A stretch of DNA of 64,000 nucleotides from Litoreibacter janthinus (GTDB lineage: Bacteria > Pseudomonadota > Alphaproteobacteria > Rhodobacterales > Rhodobacteraceae): assembly GCF_900111945.1 (NCBI RefSeq), contig NZ_FOYO01000001.1:1619751-1683750 (forward strand), in the 5' to 3' direction. The notes below the pieces were generated by a model. The model had not been told where the DNA came from and searched no databases. It worked only from the letters and a program-made list of their open reading frames with translations. Both the position numbers and the translations under genes were made by a program. Positions 53,389 to 61,720 of the stretch are shown here, one piece after another. Numbering within the stretch: the first letter of the stretch is position 1; the number at the start of each line of letters is the position of its first letter.

Positions 53389-53976
53389 TCAAAGTATGCC
53401 TTTAGTAGAAGGCACGTCTTCCGATTTGCGCGGGTCTGTTTCAACCGCGACGCGCAACGCACGTGCCACAGCTTTGAACGCCGCTTCCGCGATGTGGTGG
53501 CTGTTGAAGCCGTGGATGCGATCAATGTGCAATGTGATGCCGCCATGCGTTGACAGGGCCTGAAAGAACTCCTGCACAAGTTCGGTATCGAACGTGCCGA
53601 TCTTTTGCGTTGGAATGTCCAAATTGCAGATCAGATAAGGGCGCGCGGACAAATCCAGCGCGCAGCGCACCTGCGCGTCATCCATAGCAAGATGACATTC
53701 GCCGTAACGGCGGATGCCGCGCTTGTCGCCCAACGCTTCGGACAAGGCCTGCCCAAGGGCGATGCCAGTGTCTTCAACGGTGTGGTGATCGTCGATATGA
53801 AGGTCGCCTTCGGCGCGGATTGTCATGTCAATCAATGCGTGGCGCGACAGTTGATCCAGCATGTGGTCAAAGAAGCCGACGCCCGTTGTGTTGTCATACT
53901 GGCCGGTGCCGTCGAGATTGATCTCGACAGAAATACTGGTCTCAGCCGTGCTGCGCTTGATTTTGGCGGTCCGCAT
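53389..53976 (-). CDS. hisB: Imidazoleglycerol-phosphate dehydratase
   Basis: A 195-residue monofunctional IGPD. The metal-binding repeats [16 protein letters not shown] and [14 protein letters not shown] are complete, and [12 protein letters not shown] is at the start. No phosphatase domain is fused, so the HisN-like IMPase would supply histidinol phosphatase. ATG 53976 has a GGAGAG site; the upstream extension is not used. Confidence 0.96.
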   Translation of the reverse strand: MRTAKIKRSTAETSISVEINLDGTGQYDNTTGVGFFDHMLDQLSRHALIDMTIRAEGDLHIDDHHTVEDTGIALGQALSEALGDKRGIRRYGECHLAMDDAQVRCALDLSARPYLICNLDIPTQKIGTFDTELVQEFFQALSTHGGITLHIDRIHGFNSHHIAEAAFKAVARALRVAVETDPRKSEDVPSTKGIL

Positions 53977-54059
53977 GGGGCTCTCCTTCGGGCGTTTCAC
54001 TGCCTTATACGCAGGCGGGTGGTGAAGGCCAATAGGGCGTGAAACGTGGCAATCCAAAT

Positions 54060-54078
54060 GTTTCGAAAATGTCGAAAC
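54060..54078. promoter_or_regulatory. Inverted repeat in the hisB-Hint gene divergent region
   Basis: A perfect 7-bp inverted repeat (GTTTCGA with TCGAAAC, 5-bp spacer) in the 274-bp gap between hisB and the Hint-domain gene. It could be an operator for either gene. Further right, TTAA at 54111-54114 and TTTA at 54122-54125 are 7 bp apart, one base off a CtrA-like half-site pair. Confidence 0.4.
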
Positions 54079-54250
54079 CACCCATTTGGAATGAGGTCAT
54101 TCAGGCACAGTTAAGGGGGAATTTATTCAATCTTTACCCATATTTGGTGTGTTTAAGGGACGGGCCGTAAAAAGCGCAAGCTAAGGCCATATTTCGAACA
54201 CGCACGCACGCTTTTTGCCAGAGCAACGACGGAAAGAAGAGCGTGTTGAG

Positions 54251-55885
54251 ATGGCGGCATTAAATGCTGATACAACTGCCAGCGCTGTGGCGATGGCGTC
54301 AGAGATTTTGGGGGCGGGTTTTACCATAAACACCGCTACCTATTCTGGTGCCGCAGGTTCTTCCGGGACGTACACCGCCGGCGACACGACCAACCCCGGA
54401 GTTCTGCCATCGGATTCTGGTGTCATTTTCTCGACCGGGAACGTGTCGACGTTTGCCAATGCAAGCGGCGGCAACAACAACTCTGGAAGCACCAGCGCGA
54501 ACACCGCCGGCATCGACAACAGCACGCCATTTGGCTCAGGGACGTTCGATGCGTCCTATTTGGAGATCAACTTTACGCCGGAGCCCGGGCAGACATCGCT
54601 CAACATTGAGTTTCGGTTCTATTCCGAAGAATACAACGAATACGTCTATTCGAACTTCAACGACATCGCTCTGGTTCAACTGAATGGTGTGACGCAGCCG
54701 ATCTCTGTCGGGTCGGGCGAAATTTCGGTGAATGGGATCAATGATGCCGGCAATTCGAACCCAACGAATGGGTCGGAAGCCAATGACCCCAATCCGGGCA
54801 ACGGGCAATTCGACAGCGCGAACCCCAACCTCTACATCGACAATAGTGGCGGTGCCTATGCGACAGAGATGGACGGATTCACAGTTACCCTGTCTATGGA
54901 TATCCCAGTTACGCCGGGCGTGGCGCAGACACTGCTTATCGGAATTGCCGATGTAGGCGACGCGTCTTACGACAGCGCGATCGTCATTGCGTCCAACAAC
55001 GTGCCCGACACGACCGACACCGATCCAATTGCAGCTGATGATACTGGCATCCAGACTTGGGGAAGCAACCCCAAGACCGTGGATGTGTTGTCAAATGACT
55101 CTGATCCGAACGGGCAGATTTTGACAATCACCCAGATTAATGGCGTGGCGGTAACGTCAGGGCAAACGGTCACATTAAATACCGGTCAAACGGTGACGCT
55201 TAACCCGAATGGCACGATCACACTGGTCAACACGGGCGGACAAACCGGCCTCACATCGTTCAGCTACACGGTGTCGGACACGGACGGGAACACCGACAGT
55301 GCCTTTGTTACCTTTGATGCGGCACCAATTTGCTTTTGTCAGGGGGCGATGATTGAAACGCTGAGCGGTCTGCGGCCCGTCGAAGCCTTGCGCCCCGGCG
55401 ACATGGTACTCACGCGCGACGCAGGCCCCCAGCCGATCCGGTGGGTGGGCCATCGCCAGATGGTCGCAAATGCCCAGCATGCCCCAGTGGAGTTCGCCGC
55501 TGGCGCTATCGGGAATAAGCGGGTCATGCGTGTTTCTCGGCAGCATCGCCTGCTCCATGATAGCCACTTGGCGCAACTATACTTCGCACAGGACGAGGTG
55601 CTGATCGCGGCGCGCCATTTGGTGAACGGTACTACGGTGCGTCAATTGCCAAAGGGTCCGGTCCGATATTTCCACGTGATGTTTGATCGGCACCAAATCA
55701 TCACCGCAGATGGTGTGCCCAGCGAGAGCTTCCAACCGGGTGACTACAGTTTGCCGGGCCTCCACGATGCAGCCCGAGAGGAGTTGTTCGCAATCTTCCC
55801 CGAGTTGCGATCAAACCCGAACGGTTACGGCGGCGCGGCGCGTGAAACTGTGTCGGGCGCTATTGCGCATGTGCTGGCAGCCTGA
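54251..55885 (+). CDS. Choice-of-anchor L / Hint-domain surface or secreted protein
   Basis: A 544-residue protein. Residues about 15-240 form a Gly/Asn/Ser-rich choice-of-anchor L domain (FYSEEYNEYVYSNFNDIALV near 120). A bacterial Ig/cadherin-like repeat follows (VDVLSNDSDPNGQILTIT, SYTVSDTDGNTDSAF). From residue 361 (CFCQGAMIETLSGLRPVEAL) to about 510 is a Hint (Hedgehog/intein) domain with VSRQHRLLHDS. No classical signal peptide; Roseobacter proteins of this type are thought to be exported by type I secretion or to self-process. ATG 54251 is chosen over TTG 54215. A terminator follows. Confidence 0.82.
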   Translation: MAALNADTTASAVAMASEILGAGFTINTATYSGAAGSSGTYTAGDTTNPGVLPSDSGVIFSTGNVSTFANASGGNNNSGSTSANTAGIDNSTPFGSGTFDASYLEINFTPEPGQTSLNIEFRFYSEEYNEYVYSNFNDIALVQLNGVTQPISVGSGEISVNGINDAGNSNPTNGSEANDPNPGNGQFDSANPNLYIDNSGGAYATEMDGFTVTLSMDIPVTPGVAQTLLIGIADVGDASYDSAIVIASNNVPDTTDTDPIAADDTGIQTWGSNPKTVDVLSNDSDPNGQILTITQINGVAVTSGQTVTLNTGQTVTLNPNGTITLVNTGGQTGLTSFSYTVSDTDGNTDSAFVTFDAAPICFCQGAMIETLSGLRPVEALRPGDMVLTRDAGPQPIRWVGHRQMVANAQHAPVEFAAGAIGNKRVMRVSRQHRLLHDSHLAQLYFAQDEVLIAARHLVNGTTVRQLPKGPVRYFHVMFDRHQIITADGVPSESFQPGDYSLPGLHDAAREELFAIFPELRSNPNGYGGAARETVSGAIAHVLAA

Positions 55886-55915
55886 GCAAACGCCTTCGGC
55901 AAACGCAAAATGCAG

Positions 55916-55944
55916 AAAAGCCCCGGCATTCGCCGAGGCTTTTT
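55916..55944 (+). terminator. Terminator of the Hint-domain gene
   Basis: A 12-pair stem with one mismatch (55916-55927 with 55932-55943) and a 4-base loop, followed by TTTTCTTTT. Confidence 0.87.
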
Positions 55945-55956
55945 CTTTTGACCAAA

Positions 55957-56031
55957 TGGAGCGGGCGAAGAGATTCGAACTCTCGACCCTAACCTTGGCA
56001 AGGTTATGCTCTACCCCTGAGCTACGCCCGC
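55957..56031 (-). tRNA. tRNA-Gly (GCC)
   Basis: A 75-nt tRNA on the minus strand: GCGGGCG acceptor stem, anticodon GCC in the TTGCCAA loop, T loop TTCGAAT and encoded CCA at the left end (55957-55959). It is the next element after the short exported protein gene on the same strand. Confidence 0.97.
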
Positions 56032-56110
56032 GTCCTTTGGTGAGCCGTGATTTAGCGACGGTGCGCGTGACCTGCAAGAGGGAAATTCAGGCCAGCGGCA
56101 AAAAATCTCC

Positions 56111-56422
56111 TCATAGGTCAATGCTGCCATCGGGATTGGCCTTAGGCTCTGCATCCGGTTCCGGTTCAGGTTTTGGCTTCTTGCGAATGAGAATGTCACC
56201 GTTTGGAAGCACTTCGGGGGCTTCATAGGCGTTCAGGTCGGACATCTTGTCGGACAGCTGTTCCATCAGCGGCATCATGTCTTCCGCGAAGCCTTCGAAG
56301 AACTCGCGAAAGTTCTCGGCCAATGGTGCCAGATCGCCCAGCCCGAACGGCGCTTCTTTGTCCTGCGCGGTGGTGGGCAGGGTGGAAAGAGAAATGGCCC
56401 AGATGACATGTCGTAGTTTCAT
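56111..56422 (-). CDS. Short exported acidic protein of unknown function
   Basis: A 103-residue protein with a signal peptide (VIWAISLSTLPTTAQD). The mature part is acidic with a helical stretch (GFAEDMMPLMEQLSDKMSD) and a Pro/Lys/Glu-rich tail ending NPDGSIDL. Rhodobacterales annotations sometimes call such proteins AAA+ family ATPase, but no P-loop is present. It follows the EEP nuclease gene by 38 bp. Confidence 0.7.
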   Translation of the reverse strand: MKLRHVIWAISLSTLPTTAQDKEAPFGLGDLAPLAENFREFFEGFAEDMMPLMEQLSDKMSDLNAYEAPEVLPNGDILIRKKPKPEPEPDAEPKANPDGSIDL

Positions 56423-56460
56423 TCAACCAATATGGGCTTTGTCCCGCTGTGTTTCAAACC

Positions 56461-57471
56461 CTATAGGTCAATGTCCAAAGTCACAGGAAAATGGTCGGAC
56501 GCCATCAGCAGGGCTTCGCGCAACTCTGGGACGCCCCAGCAGTTGGGGTCATCGAACGGATGCCAGATGTGCCAGTTCGGCGATTTGGCGGCCAAATCGG
56601 CCGACACCATGATGTAATCAAGCAAAGCGTTCAGGTATCGCTTCTCTGGCTTAACATAAAATCGCGACGTTGTAGGGCGCGCGCCGAACGGGTGGGTCAT
56701 CACAGCTTGGGCGTGCGGGTCGGTGAGCGTCAAAAGCGGATCGTCGGTTTGCCCCAGCACGATCTCGACGCCGGAGCGGCCAAAAAGCTTCTCATAGCTA
56801 TCAAGCCCCGGGCCGTCGTTGAAGTCGCCCAAAACCATAACTGACTCTCCGGCCGATAAATGCTCGCTCACCCGCGCGCGCAGCCAGATGCACTGCGCCA
56901 GTTGCTTGCGGCGGTTGGCGATCGAAATGCGCATCGCATCCGCGTCGTTTCGCGCCCCATGTGGGGCCTTCGACTTCAAATGGGCCCCGATCAGCCGCAC
57001 CTGTGCGCCCGTTTTGGTAGTCAGCGCGACCTCCAAGGGAGGCTTGGAAAACACGACGTCATCCATTTTGGCGTCGATATCGAGATCCATCCGAAAGGTG
57101 GCGTCAAAGCGCGGCGCTGCCTCGGAATCGCGCGGGTCATGAATGGCGGTCACGACGTTTGGGTCATAGAGCAGCGCGATTTCTTGTTGAGTGTCATTGG
57201 CAAAACCGACCAAGGCTTGCGTCGTGCGTAGGCCAAAATGCTCTGCAAAATTCTCAAGCGCGACGCGACCGGACCGGGACGGCGAACTGTCCGGCGCCTC
57301 AATTACCATGACGACATCGGCATCCATCGCTTGAAAGATTAGCCCCAAGGCCTGCGCCTGCATCGCTTTGGTTACATTGTAGCGTGACGACCAGGTGCCA
57401 TTCTGAACCAAATCGTTCTTGTCATCGAAAAGATAGGTGAACCATTCTACGTTATAGGTCGCAAACCTCAT
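56461..57471 (-). CDS. Endonuclease/exonuclease/phosphatase family protein
   Basis: A 336-residue EEP-fold metal-dependent phosphoesterase. YNVEWF at the start, GAHLKSKAPHG, VLGDFNDGPG and MASDHFPVTLDIDL carry the catalytic residues. It might act on nucleic acids, phospholipids or phosphoinositides; sequence alone does not say which. ATG 57471 overlaps the stop of the TerB-DnaJ gene (ATGA). Confidence 0.87.
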   Translation of the reverse strand: MRFATYNVEWFTYLFDDKNDLVQNGTWSSRYNVTKAMQAQALGLIFQAMDADVVMVIEAPDSSPSRSGRVALENFAEHFGLRTTQALVGFANDTQQEIALLYDPNVVTAIHDPRDSEAAPRFDATFRMDLDIDAKMDDVVFSKPPLEVALTTKTGAQVRLIGAHLKSKAPHGARNDADAMRISIANRRKQLAQCIWLRARVSEHLSAGESVMVLGDFNDGPGLDSYEKLFGRSGVEIVLGQTDDPLLTLTDPHAQAVMTHPFGARPTTSRFYVKPEKRYLNALLDYIMVSADLAAKSPNWHIWHPFDDPNCWGVPELREALLMASDHFPVTLDIDL

Positions 57472-58157
57472 GCAACAGGTTCGCGTTCGGCCAAGATTTC
57501 GTTCCAAGCGGCGTTGATGCGGATCAGGCGCTTTTCGGCCATTTTTACCGCTTCACGCGGGACGCCTCGCGCGGCCATCACATCCGGGTGGCTGTCTTTG
57601 ACCAATTGTCGCCAGCGCCGTTTGATGTCGTCGAGCGCCATTTCTGGCGAGGCCTCCAGGACGGCATAGGGATCTGGCGTTGCATCTGGCACGAAACGCG
57701 CCCGAAGGCAGCGGAACTCTTGATCGGTAATCTTGAAGATTTGCGCGACACTCATCAGGAAGTCATCTTCCAACGGGTGGTAATTCCCGTCCGCAACCGC
57801 GATGTGGAACAATCCTTCCATCAAGTCGTAAAGCGATGCGTGGTTGTCATCAAACATCGCCGCAACTTTGCGGGCGTAGTCGTCGAATCCGGCGACATCC
57901 TGTCGGGCCAGATTGAACAGCTTTGCTGCCTGTGCCTCATCTTTTTCGGGAATGGTAAATACCTCCCGAAACGCAGTAACCTCATCGCGTGTGACACGTC
58001 CGTCAGCCTTTGCCATTTTTGCCCCAAGGGCGATAACTGCAATGGTGAAGCCAACGCGCCGCTCCGGAGGGGTGCGCAGGTGCTCGAAAACAGACGACAG
58101 GCTTTCGCCGGACGCCAATGCCGCGAGTGCGTTTGATATGCGAGTCCAAACCGACAT
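57468..58157 (-). CDS. TerB-like / J-domain protein (DjlA-like co-chaperone)
   Basis: A 229-residue protein with an N-terminal TerB-like helical domain (residues about 30-150: GAKMAKADGRVTRDEVTAF and LMEGLFHIAVADGNYHPLEDDF, the paired acidic metal-like helices) and a C-terminal J domain with the HPD tripeptide in VKDSHPDVM near residue 190. No N-terminal membrane helix is clear, unlike E. coli DjlA. Likely a DnaK co-chaperone. ATG 58157 is preferred to TTG 58166. Coupled to the EEP gene. Confidence 0.87.
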   Translation of the reverse strand: MSVWTRISNALAALASGESLSSVFEHLRTPPERRVGFTIAVIALGAKMAKADGRVTRDEVTAFREVFTIPEKDEAQAAKLFNLARQDVAGFDDYARKVAAMFDDNHASLYDLMEGLFHIAVADGNYHPLEDDFLMSVAQIFKITDQEFRCLRARFVPDATPDPYAVLEASPEMALDDIKRRWRQLVKDSHPDVMAARGVPREAVKMAEKRLIRINAAWNEILAEREPVA

Positions 58158-58189
58158 GGCCAACATACTAAACGATGCGGTTCAGCTTG

Positions 58190-58681
58190 TCAGACAAATT
58201 TCTGCATGAGCAAAAGGTCGATATATCGGCCAAACTTGTGTCCGACCTGCGGGATTAACCCGACGCGGGTAAAGCCAAGTTTTGTGTGAAATGCTTCTGC
58301 CTCGTGGTTCTCGGCGGACACTCCGGCAATCAAACTATGCTTGCCGGCGTTGCGCGCATGAGTTTCCAAATTTTCGACCAAAAGGCGTCCAATCCCTTTA
58401 CCACGGGCGTCTGGGGCCAGATGAACGGTGATTTCGACAGATTTGGCATAGCCTTCGCCCGAACGAAACGGGCCGTATTTGGCTATCCCCAAGACCGCAC
58501 CTTCTTTCTCGGCGACCAAGTAAGGATCGCCGCGCTGCGCATGCTCTCGCAGCCCGCTTTTCACATCCGCCGACGTCGCGAGTGTTGGCGAAAAAGTGAT
58601 CGTCGTTTCAGAGATGATCGGGTTGAGGATTGCCAGAATGCCTTCGGCATCGGCGGGTTGCGCGGCACGAATCCTGATCAT
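58190..58681 (-). CDS. GNAT-family N-acetyltransferase (Pat/Bar-like)
   Basis: A 163-residue GNAT enzyme. The acetyl-CoA motif A is VHLAPDARGKGIGRLLVENL near residue 90, and the pattern ILNPIISETTITFSP at the start with HTKLGFTRVGLIPQVGHKFG at the end matches the phosphinothricin/methionine-sulfoximine acetyltransferase group. The substrate is probably an amino-acid analogue; not provable here. Overlaps the VOC gene by 4 bp. Confidence 0.87.
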   Translation of the reverse strand: MIRIRAAQPADAEGILAILNPIISETTITFSPTLATSADVKSGLREHAQRGDPYLVAEKEGAVLGIAKYGPFRSGEGYAKSVEITVHLAPDARGKGIGRLLVENLETHARNAGKHSLIAGVSAENHEAEAFHTKLGFTRVGLIPQVGHKFGRYIDLLLMQKFV

Positions 58682-59301
58682 GTAAGTGTACGTCGCCCTT
58701 GCGGGGTGTCAAAACTCGCAGAAATGCTTGGCGTCCCGGCTTCTTCGAACAAAACCGTGTCGCGCGGCAGGAGCGGCGCAAGGGTCGCTGCTAGCTCGCC
58801 AGCGTCGGGGTGATGAAGCACGAAAGAGCCCAGTCGGACACCCTGATCCGGAAGCTTGGGCGCGGGGTGCTTCTCCCCGTGCCACTGGATCAACGCGGGC
58901 GCCCAACCACCCCATGGCAAGATGCCAGTATCAGGAATTGCCATAGACCAGCGAAAATCGCCACGCTGCAAAGACATCGGGACGCCAAAGCCCGACGGAA
59001 GCGCTTCCAATGCAGCATTCAGGTCGTCGGTTGCAAGAATCCAATTGGTCAGTCGTGGAGGCCCAGAAAAACTGTCAATGTTGAACCAGCGCGGACGATC
59101 CGGCGCTGGTGCGTCGGGGTTGATCGAGATTACTTCGAAATAGACATCAGGTCCAAGGGATAGCAAACGATTATGCGTGCCCATCTGTGGATGCTCGCCA
59201 CGCGTGGTCAACTCCACGCCAAGCGCGTGTTCCACATGCGCCCGACCCGCATCCAAAGTCTCGGCGGACAGAGCAAGGTGATCTAATCTCAGAAGGTTCA
59301 T
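58678..59301 (-). CDS. Glyoxalase-like VOC-family protein
   Basis: A 207-residue two-domain VOC protein (glyoxalase-like, PF13468 type): RLDHLALSAETLDAGRAHVE at the start and LGPDVYFEVISINPDAPAP near residue 50. The second half is shorter. ATG 59301 gives the clear family start; the open frame upstream to 59424 is not used. It heads the leftward VOC-GNAT-TerB/DnaJ-EEP train. Confidence 0.8.
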   Translation of the reverse strand: MNLLRLDHLALSAETLDAGRAHVEHALGVELTTRGEHPQMGTHNRLLSLGPDVYFEVISINPDAPAPDRPRWFNIDSFSGPPRLTNWILATDDLNAALEALPSGFGVPMSLQRGDFRWSMAIPDTGILPWGGWAPALIQWHGEKHPAPKLPDQGVRLGSFVLHHPDAGELAATLAPLLPRDTVLFEEAGTPSISASFDTPQGRRTLT

Positions 59302-59365
59302 GGGAATACGATAGGCTTGCGAGCAGGGACTTGCCAAGAGGGATGCATCAGGCAACAACATCAAT

Positions 59366-59953
59366 ATGGACGATCTGACCCAAGCAAAAGCTCTCGCACG
59401 CAAAGCCGCATTCGCCCGTCGCAAAGACGCGAAATCGGCCGAGCGCGATGCGGCGGCGATAGCGCATCTTCTAGAAGCGGTGCTGCCCTACAAAGGCCGA
59501 GCGATTTCGGGATATCTGCCTATTCGCACAGAGGTGGACCCAGTGCCGGTTATGGCCGCAATGGCTGCGTGGGGGCCGGTGAGTGTGCCGGTGATCAAAG
59601 CGAAAGGCGAACCGTTAGAGTTTCATCGCTGGGAGCCCGGCTGTGAGATGGTTGAAGGCGGCTTTGGAACCTTTGTGCCAGCTAAGGCCGAGCTTGTTGT
59701 TCCAGAGCTGCTGATTGTGCCGCTCGTGGCGTTTGATCAACGGGGCGGGCGGCTTGGATATGGCGGCGGCTTTTACGACCGGACGCTTCAAGGCTTGCGA
59801 TCCAGGGGCGAAGTCACCGCGCTGGGCTACGCGTTTGCCGCGCAAGAGGCTGACGACATCCCGCTTGAGCAGACGGATCAGCCCTTGGATGCCATCGTAA
59901 CGGATGAGGGTGTGTTGCGCCCGAAAGGCAATCGTCCTAGGTCTCGGTCATGA
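59366..59953 (+). CDS. 5-formyltetrahydrofolate cyclo-ligase
   Basis: A 195-residue enzyme (MTHFS family) that converts 5-formyl-THF to 5,10-methenyl-THF with ATP. RKAAFARRKDAKS near the start binds phosphate, and GGRLGYGGGFYDRTL near residue 130 is the folate/ATP signature. It heads a rightward train with a ymdB-like gene (4-bp overlap). In many bacteria a 6S RNA sits just before this gene, but only 64 bp separate it from the divergent VOC gene here, so none fits. Confidence 0.93.
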   Translation: MDDLTQAKALARKAAFARRKDAKSAERDAAAIAHLLEAVLPYKGRAISGYLPIRTEVDPVPVMAAMAAWGPVSVPVIKAKGEPLEFHRWEPGCEMVEGGFGTFVPAKAELVVPELLIVPLVAFDQRGGRLGYGGGFYDRTLQGLRSRGEVTALGYAFAAQEADDIPLEQTDQPLDAIVTDEGVLRPKGNRPRSRS

Positions 59954-60765
59954 AGATTTTGTTTCTCGGAGATGTGATGGGGCGCGCCGGTCGCGCGGCT
60001 ATCGTAGACCGCTTGCCGAAGTTGCGTGCGGATTGGGGCTTGGATTTCGTTGTTGTGAACGGCGAAAACGCCAGTTCGGGCGCAGGGCTGACGGCTGCTC
60101 ATGCGACAACCTTGCTGGAGGCCGGTGCCGATTGCCTGACCTTGGGCGACCACGCGTTCGACCAGCGCGAGATGTTGCAGTTCATCGAAAAAGAACCTCG
60201 CATCATTCGCCCGATCAATTTCGCCAAGGACGCGCCCGGACGAGGCCATGGAATTTTCGAGGCGGGGCGCGGGCGCAAGATTTTGGTCACTCAAGTGCTG
60301 GGGCAGGTGTTCATGAAACGCCCGTTCGAAGACCCGTTCGGCAAACTGGAACAGGTTCTGAAAACTCATCCGCGCGGCGGTCTAGTGCAAGCCTCTTTGG
60401 TTGATGTTCATTGCGAGGCTACGTCCGAAAAGATGGCGATGGGACATTGGTGTGACGGGCGCGCCAGTGTTTGCGTGGGCACCCATACGCATGTTCCCAC
60501 AAGCGACGCGATGATTTTGCCGCAAGGCTGCGCCTACCTGTCAGACGCTGGCATGTGTGGCGACTACAACTCCGTGATTGGGATGGAGAAGGCTGAGCCA
60601 ATGCGGCGCTTTGTGACCGGCATGGTCAAGGGGCGTTTCACCCCCGCGATGGAAGAGGCCACCCTCTCAGGGCTCTATGTTGAAACCGATGATCGTACCG
60701 GTGCCGCGACACGGATCGAAATGGTGCGCCAAGGCGGGCGTCTCGCACAGGCGGGTCCTGCGTGA
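59950..60765 (+). CDS. YmdB-family metallophosphoesterase (TIGR00282)
   Basis: A 271-residue calcineurin-like phosphoesterase: KILFLGDVMGRAGR at the start, VVNGENASSGAGLT, GDHAFDQRE and VGTHTHVPTSD contain the metal-binding residues. In Bacillus YmdB cleaves 2',3'-cyclic nucleotides and affects colony and biofilm behaviour. Starts within the cyclo-ligase gene. The pairing with 5-FTHF cyclo-ligase is common in alphaproteobacteria. Confidence 0.9.
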   Translation: MKILFLGDVMGRAGRAAIVDRLPKLRADWGLDFVVVNGENASSGAGLTAAHATTLLEAGADCLTLGDHAFDQREMLQFIEKEPRIIRPINFAKDAPGRGHGIFEAGRGRKILVTQVLGQVFMKRPFEDPFGKLEQVLKTHPRGGLVQASLVDVHCEATSEKMAMGHWCDGRASVCVGTHTHVPTSDAMILPQGCAYLSDAGMCGDYNSVIGMEKAEPMRRFVTGMVKGRFTPAMEEATLSGLYVETDDRTGAATRIEMVRQGGRLAQAGPA

Positions 60766-60814
60766 GCGAGATGGTCTTTCCCTGCGTAATCTCTTGGGCA
60801 GGGGCGTTACTGGA

Positions 60815-61720
60815 ATGAACAGCCGGACTGGGCTGTTTGGCGCGCTTATTATCATGGGCGCGGGCTGGGGCCTGACGCAGCCTTTGGGCAAACTGGCCGT
60901 GGACGGCGGATATCGCCAGTTTGGGCTGGTCTTCTGGCAGGTGACGATTTCAGGTGTCATTTTGGGGATCATTTGCCTGTTGCGCGGTAAGCCGCTTCCC
61001 CTGCGTGCACCGCAATTTCTGGCCTGTCTTGTCATTGCGCTGATTGGCACTGTGTTGCCTGGGGCCGCGTCCTATTCGGCGTTGGTCTACCTGCCTTCCG
61101 GCCTTGTTTCGATCTTGCTGTCGCTTGTTCCGATGCTTGCCTTTCCTGTGGCAGTTCTTTTGGGCAATGAGACATTCGTCTGGTCGCGGCTCGCGGGCTT
61201 GGCGCTGGGCTTATGCGGTGTTCTGCTGATCGTGCTGCCGGAAGCCAGCTTGCCGGATCGTTCGATGGTGATCTATATCCCGTTGGCTTTGATCGCGCCG
61301 CTCTTCTACGCGATGGAAGGGAACTATGTGGCGCGATGGGGCACTGCGGGACTGGACCCGTTGCAGCTCCTTTTTGGCGCAAGCGTCATCGCTGCCATGA
61401 TCTCGGGCCCTATCGCTGTGTGGCGCGGGCAATTCATCAATCCGCTTGGGCCATACGGTGTAGCAGAATGGGCCGTGGTCCTATCGGCATTCATCCACGC
61501 AGGGGTTTATTCGGCCTATGTTTGGCTGGTCGGTCGGGCCGGTCCTGTCTTTGCCGTGCAAGTAAGCTACCTTGTGACGGCGTTTGGCGTTGTTTGGGCC
61601 ATATGGCTTCTGGGGGAGCGCTATTCGCTTTGGGTCTGGGCAGCGTTCGCTATACTGCTTGTCGGGCTGGCATTGGTGCAACCGCGACAGCCCGCAAAGG
61701 CTGAACTTCTGGAGTCCTGA
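60815..61720 (+). CDS. EamA/DMT-family transporter
   Basis: A 301-residue ten-helix membrane protein of the drug/metabolite transporter superfamily, with two EamA repeats. The first helix holds GAGWGLTQPLGKLAV, and the loop and end match typical alphaproteobacterial DMT exporters. ATG 60815 is chosen; the open frame to 60677 overlaps the phosphoesterase gene. Its stop overlaps the next gene (TGATG). Substrate unknown. Confidence 0.87.
   Translation: MNSRTGLFGALIIMGAGWGLTQPLGKLAVDGGYRQFGLVFWQVTISGVILGIICLLRGKPLPLRAPQFLACLVIALIGTVLPGAASYSALVYLPSGLVSILLSLVPMLAFPVAVLLGNETFVWSRLAGLALGLCGVLLIVLPEASLPDRSMVIYIPLALIAPLFYAMEGNYVARWGTAGLDPLQLLFGASVIAAMISGPIAVWRGQFINPLGPYGVAEWAVVLSAFIHAGVYSAYVWLVGRAGPVFAVQVSYLVTAFGVVWAIWLLGERYSLWVWAAFAILLVGLALVQPRQPAKAELLES

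Noticed and set aside
59302..59365. 6S RNA upstream of the 5-FTHF cyclo-ligase gene
   Set aside because: The gap of 64 bp is too short and no 6S-like hairpin is visible.
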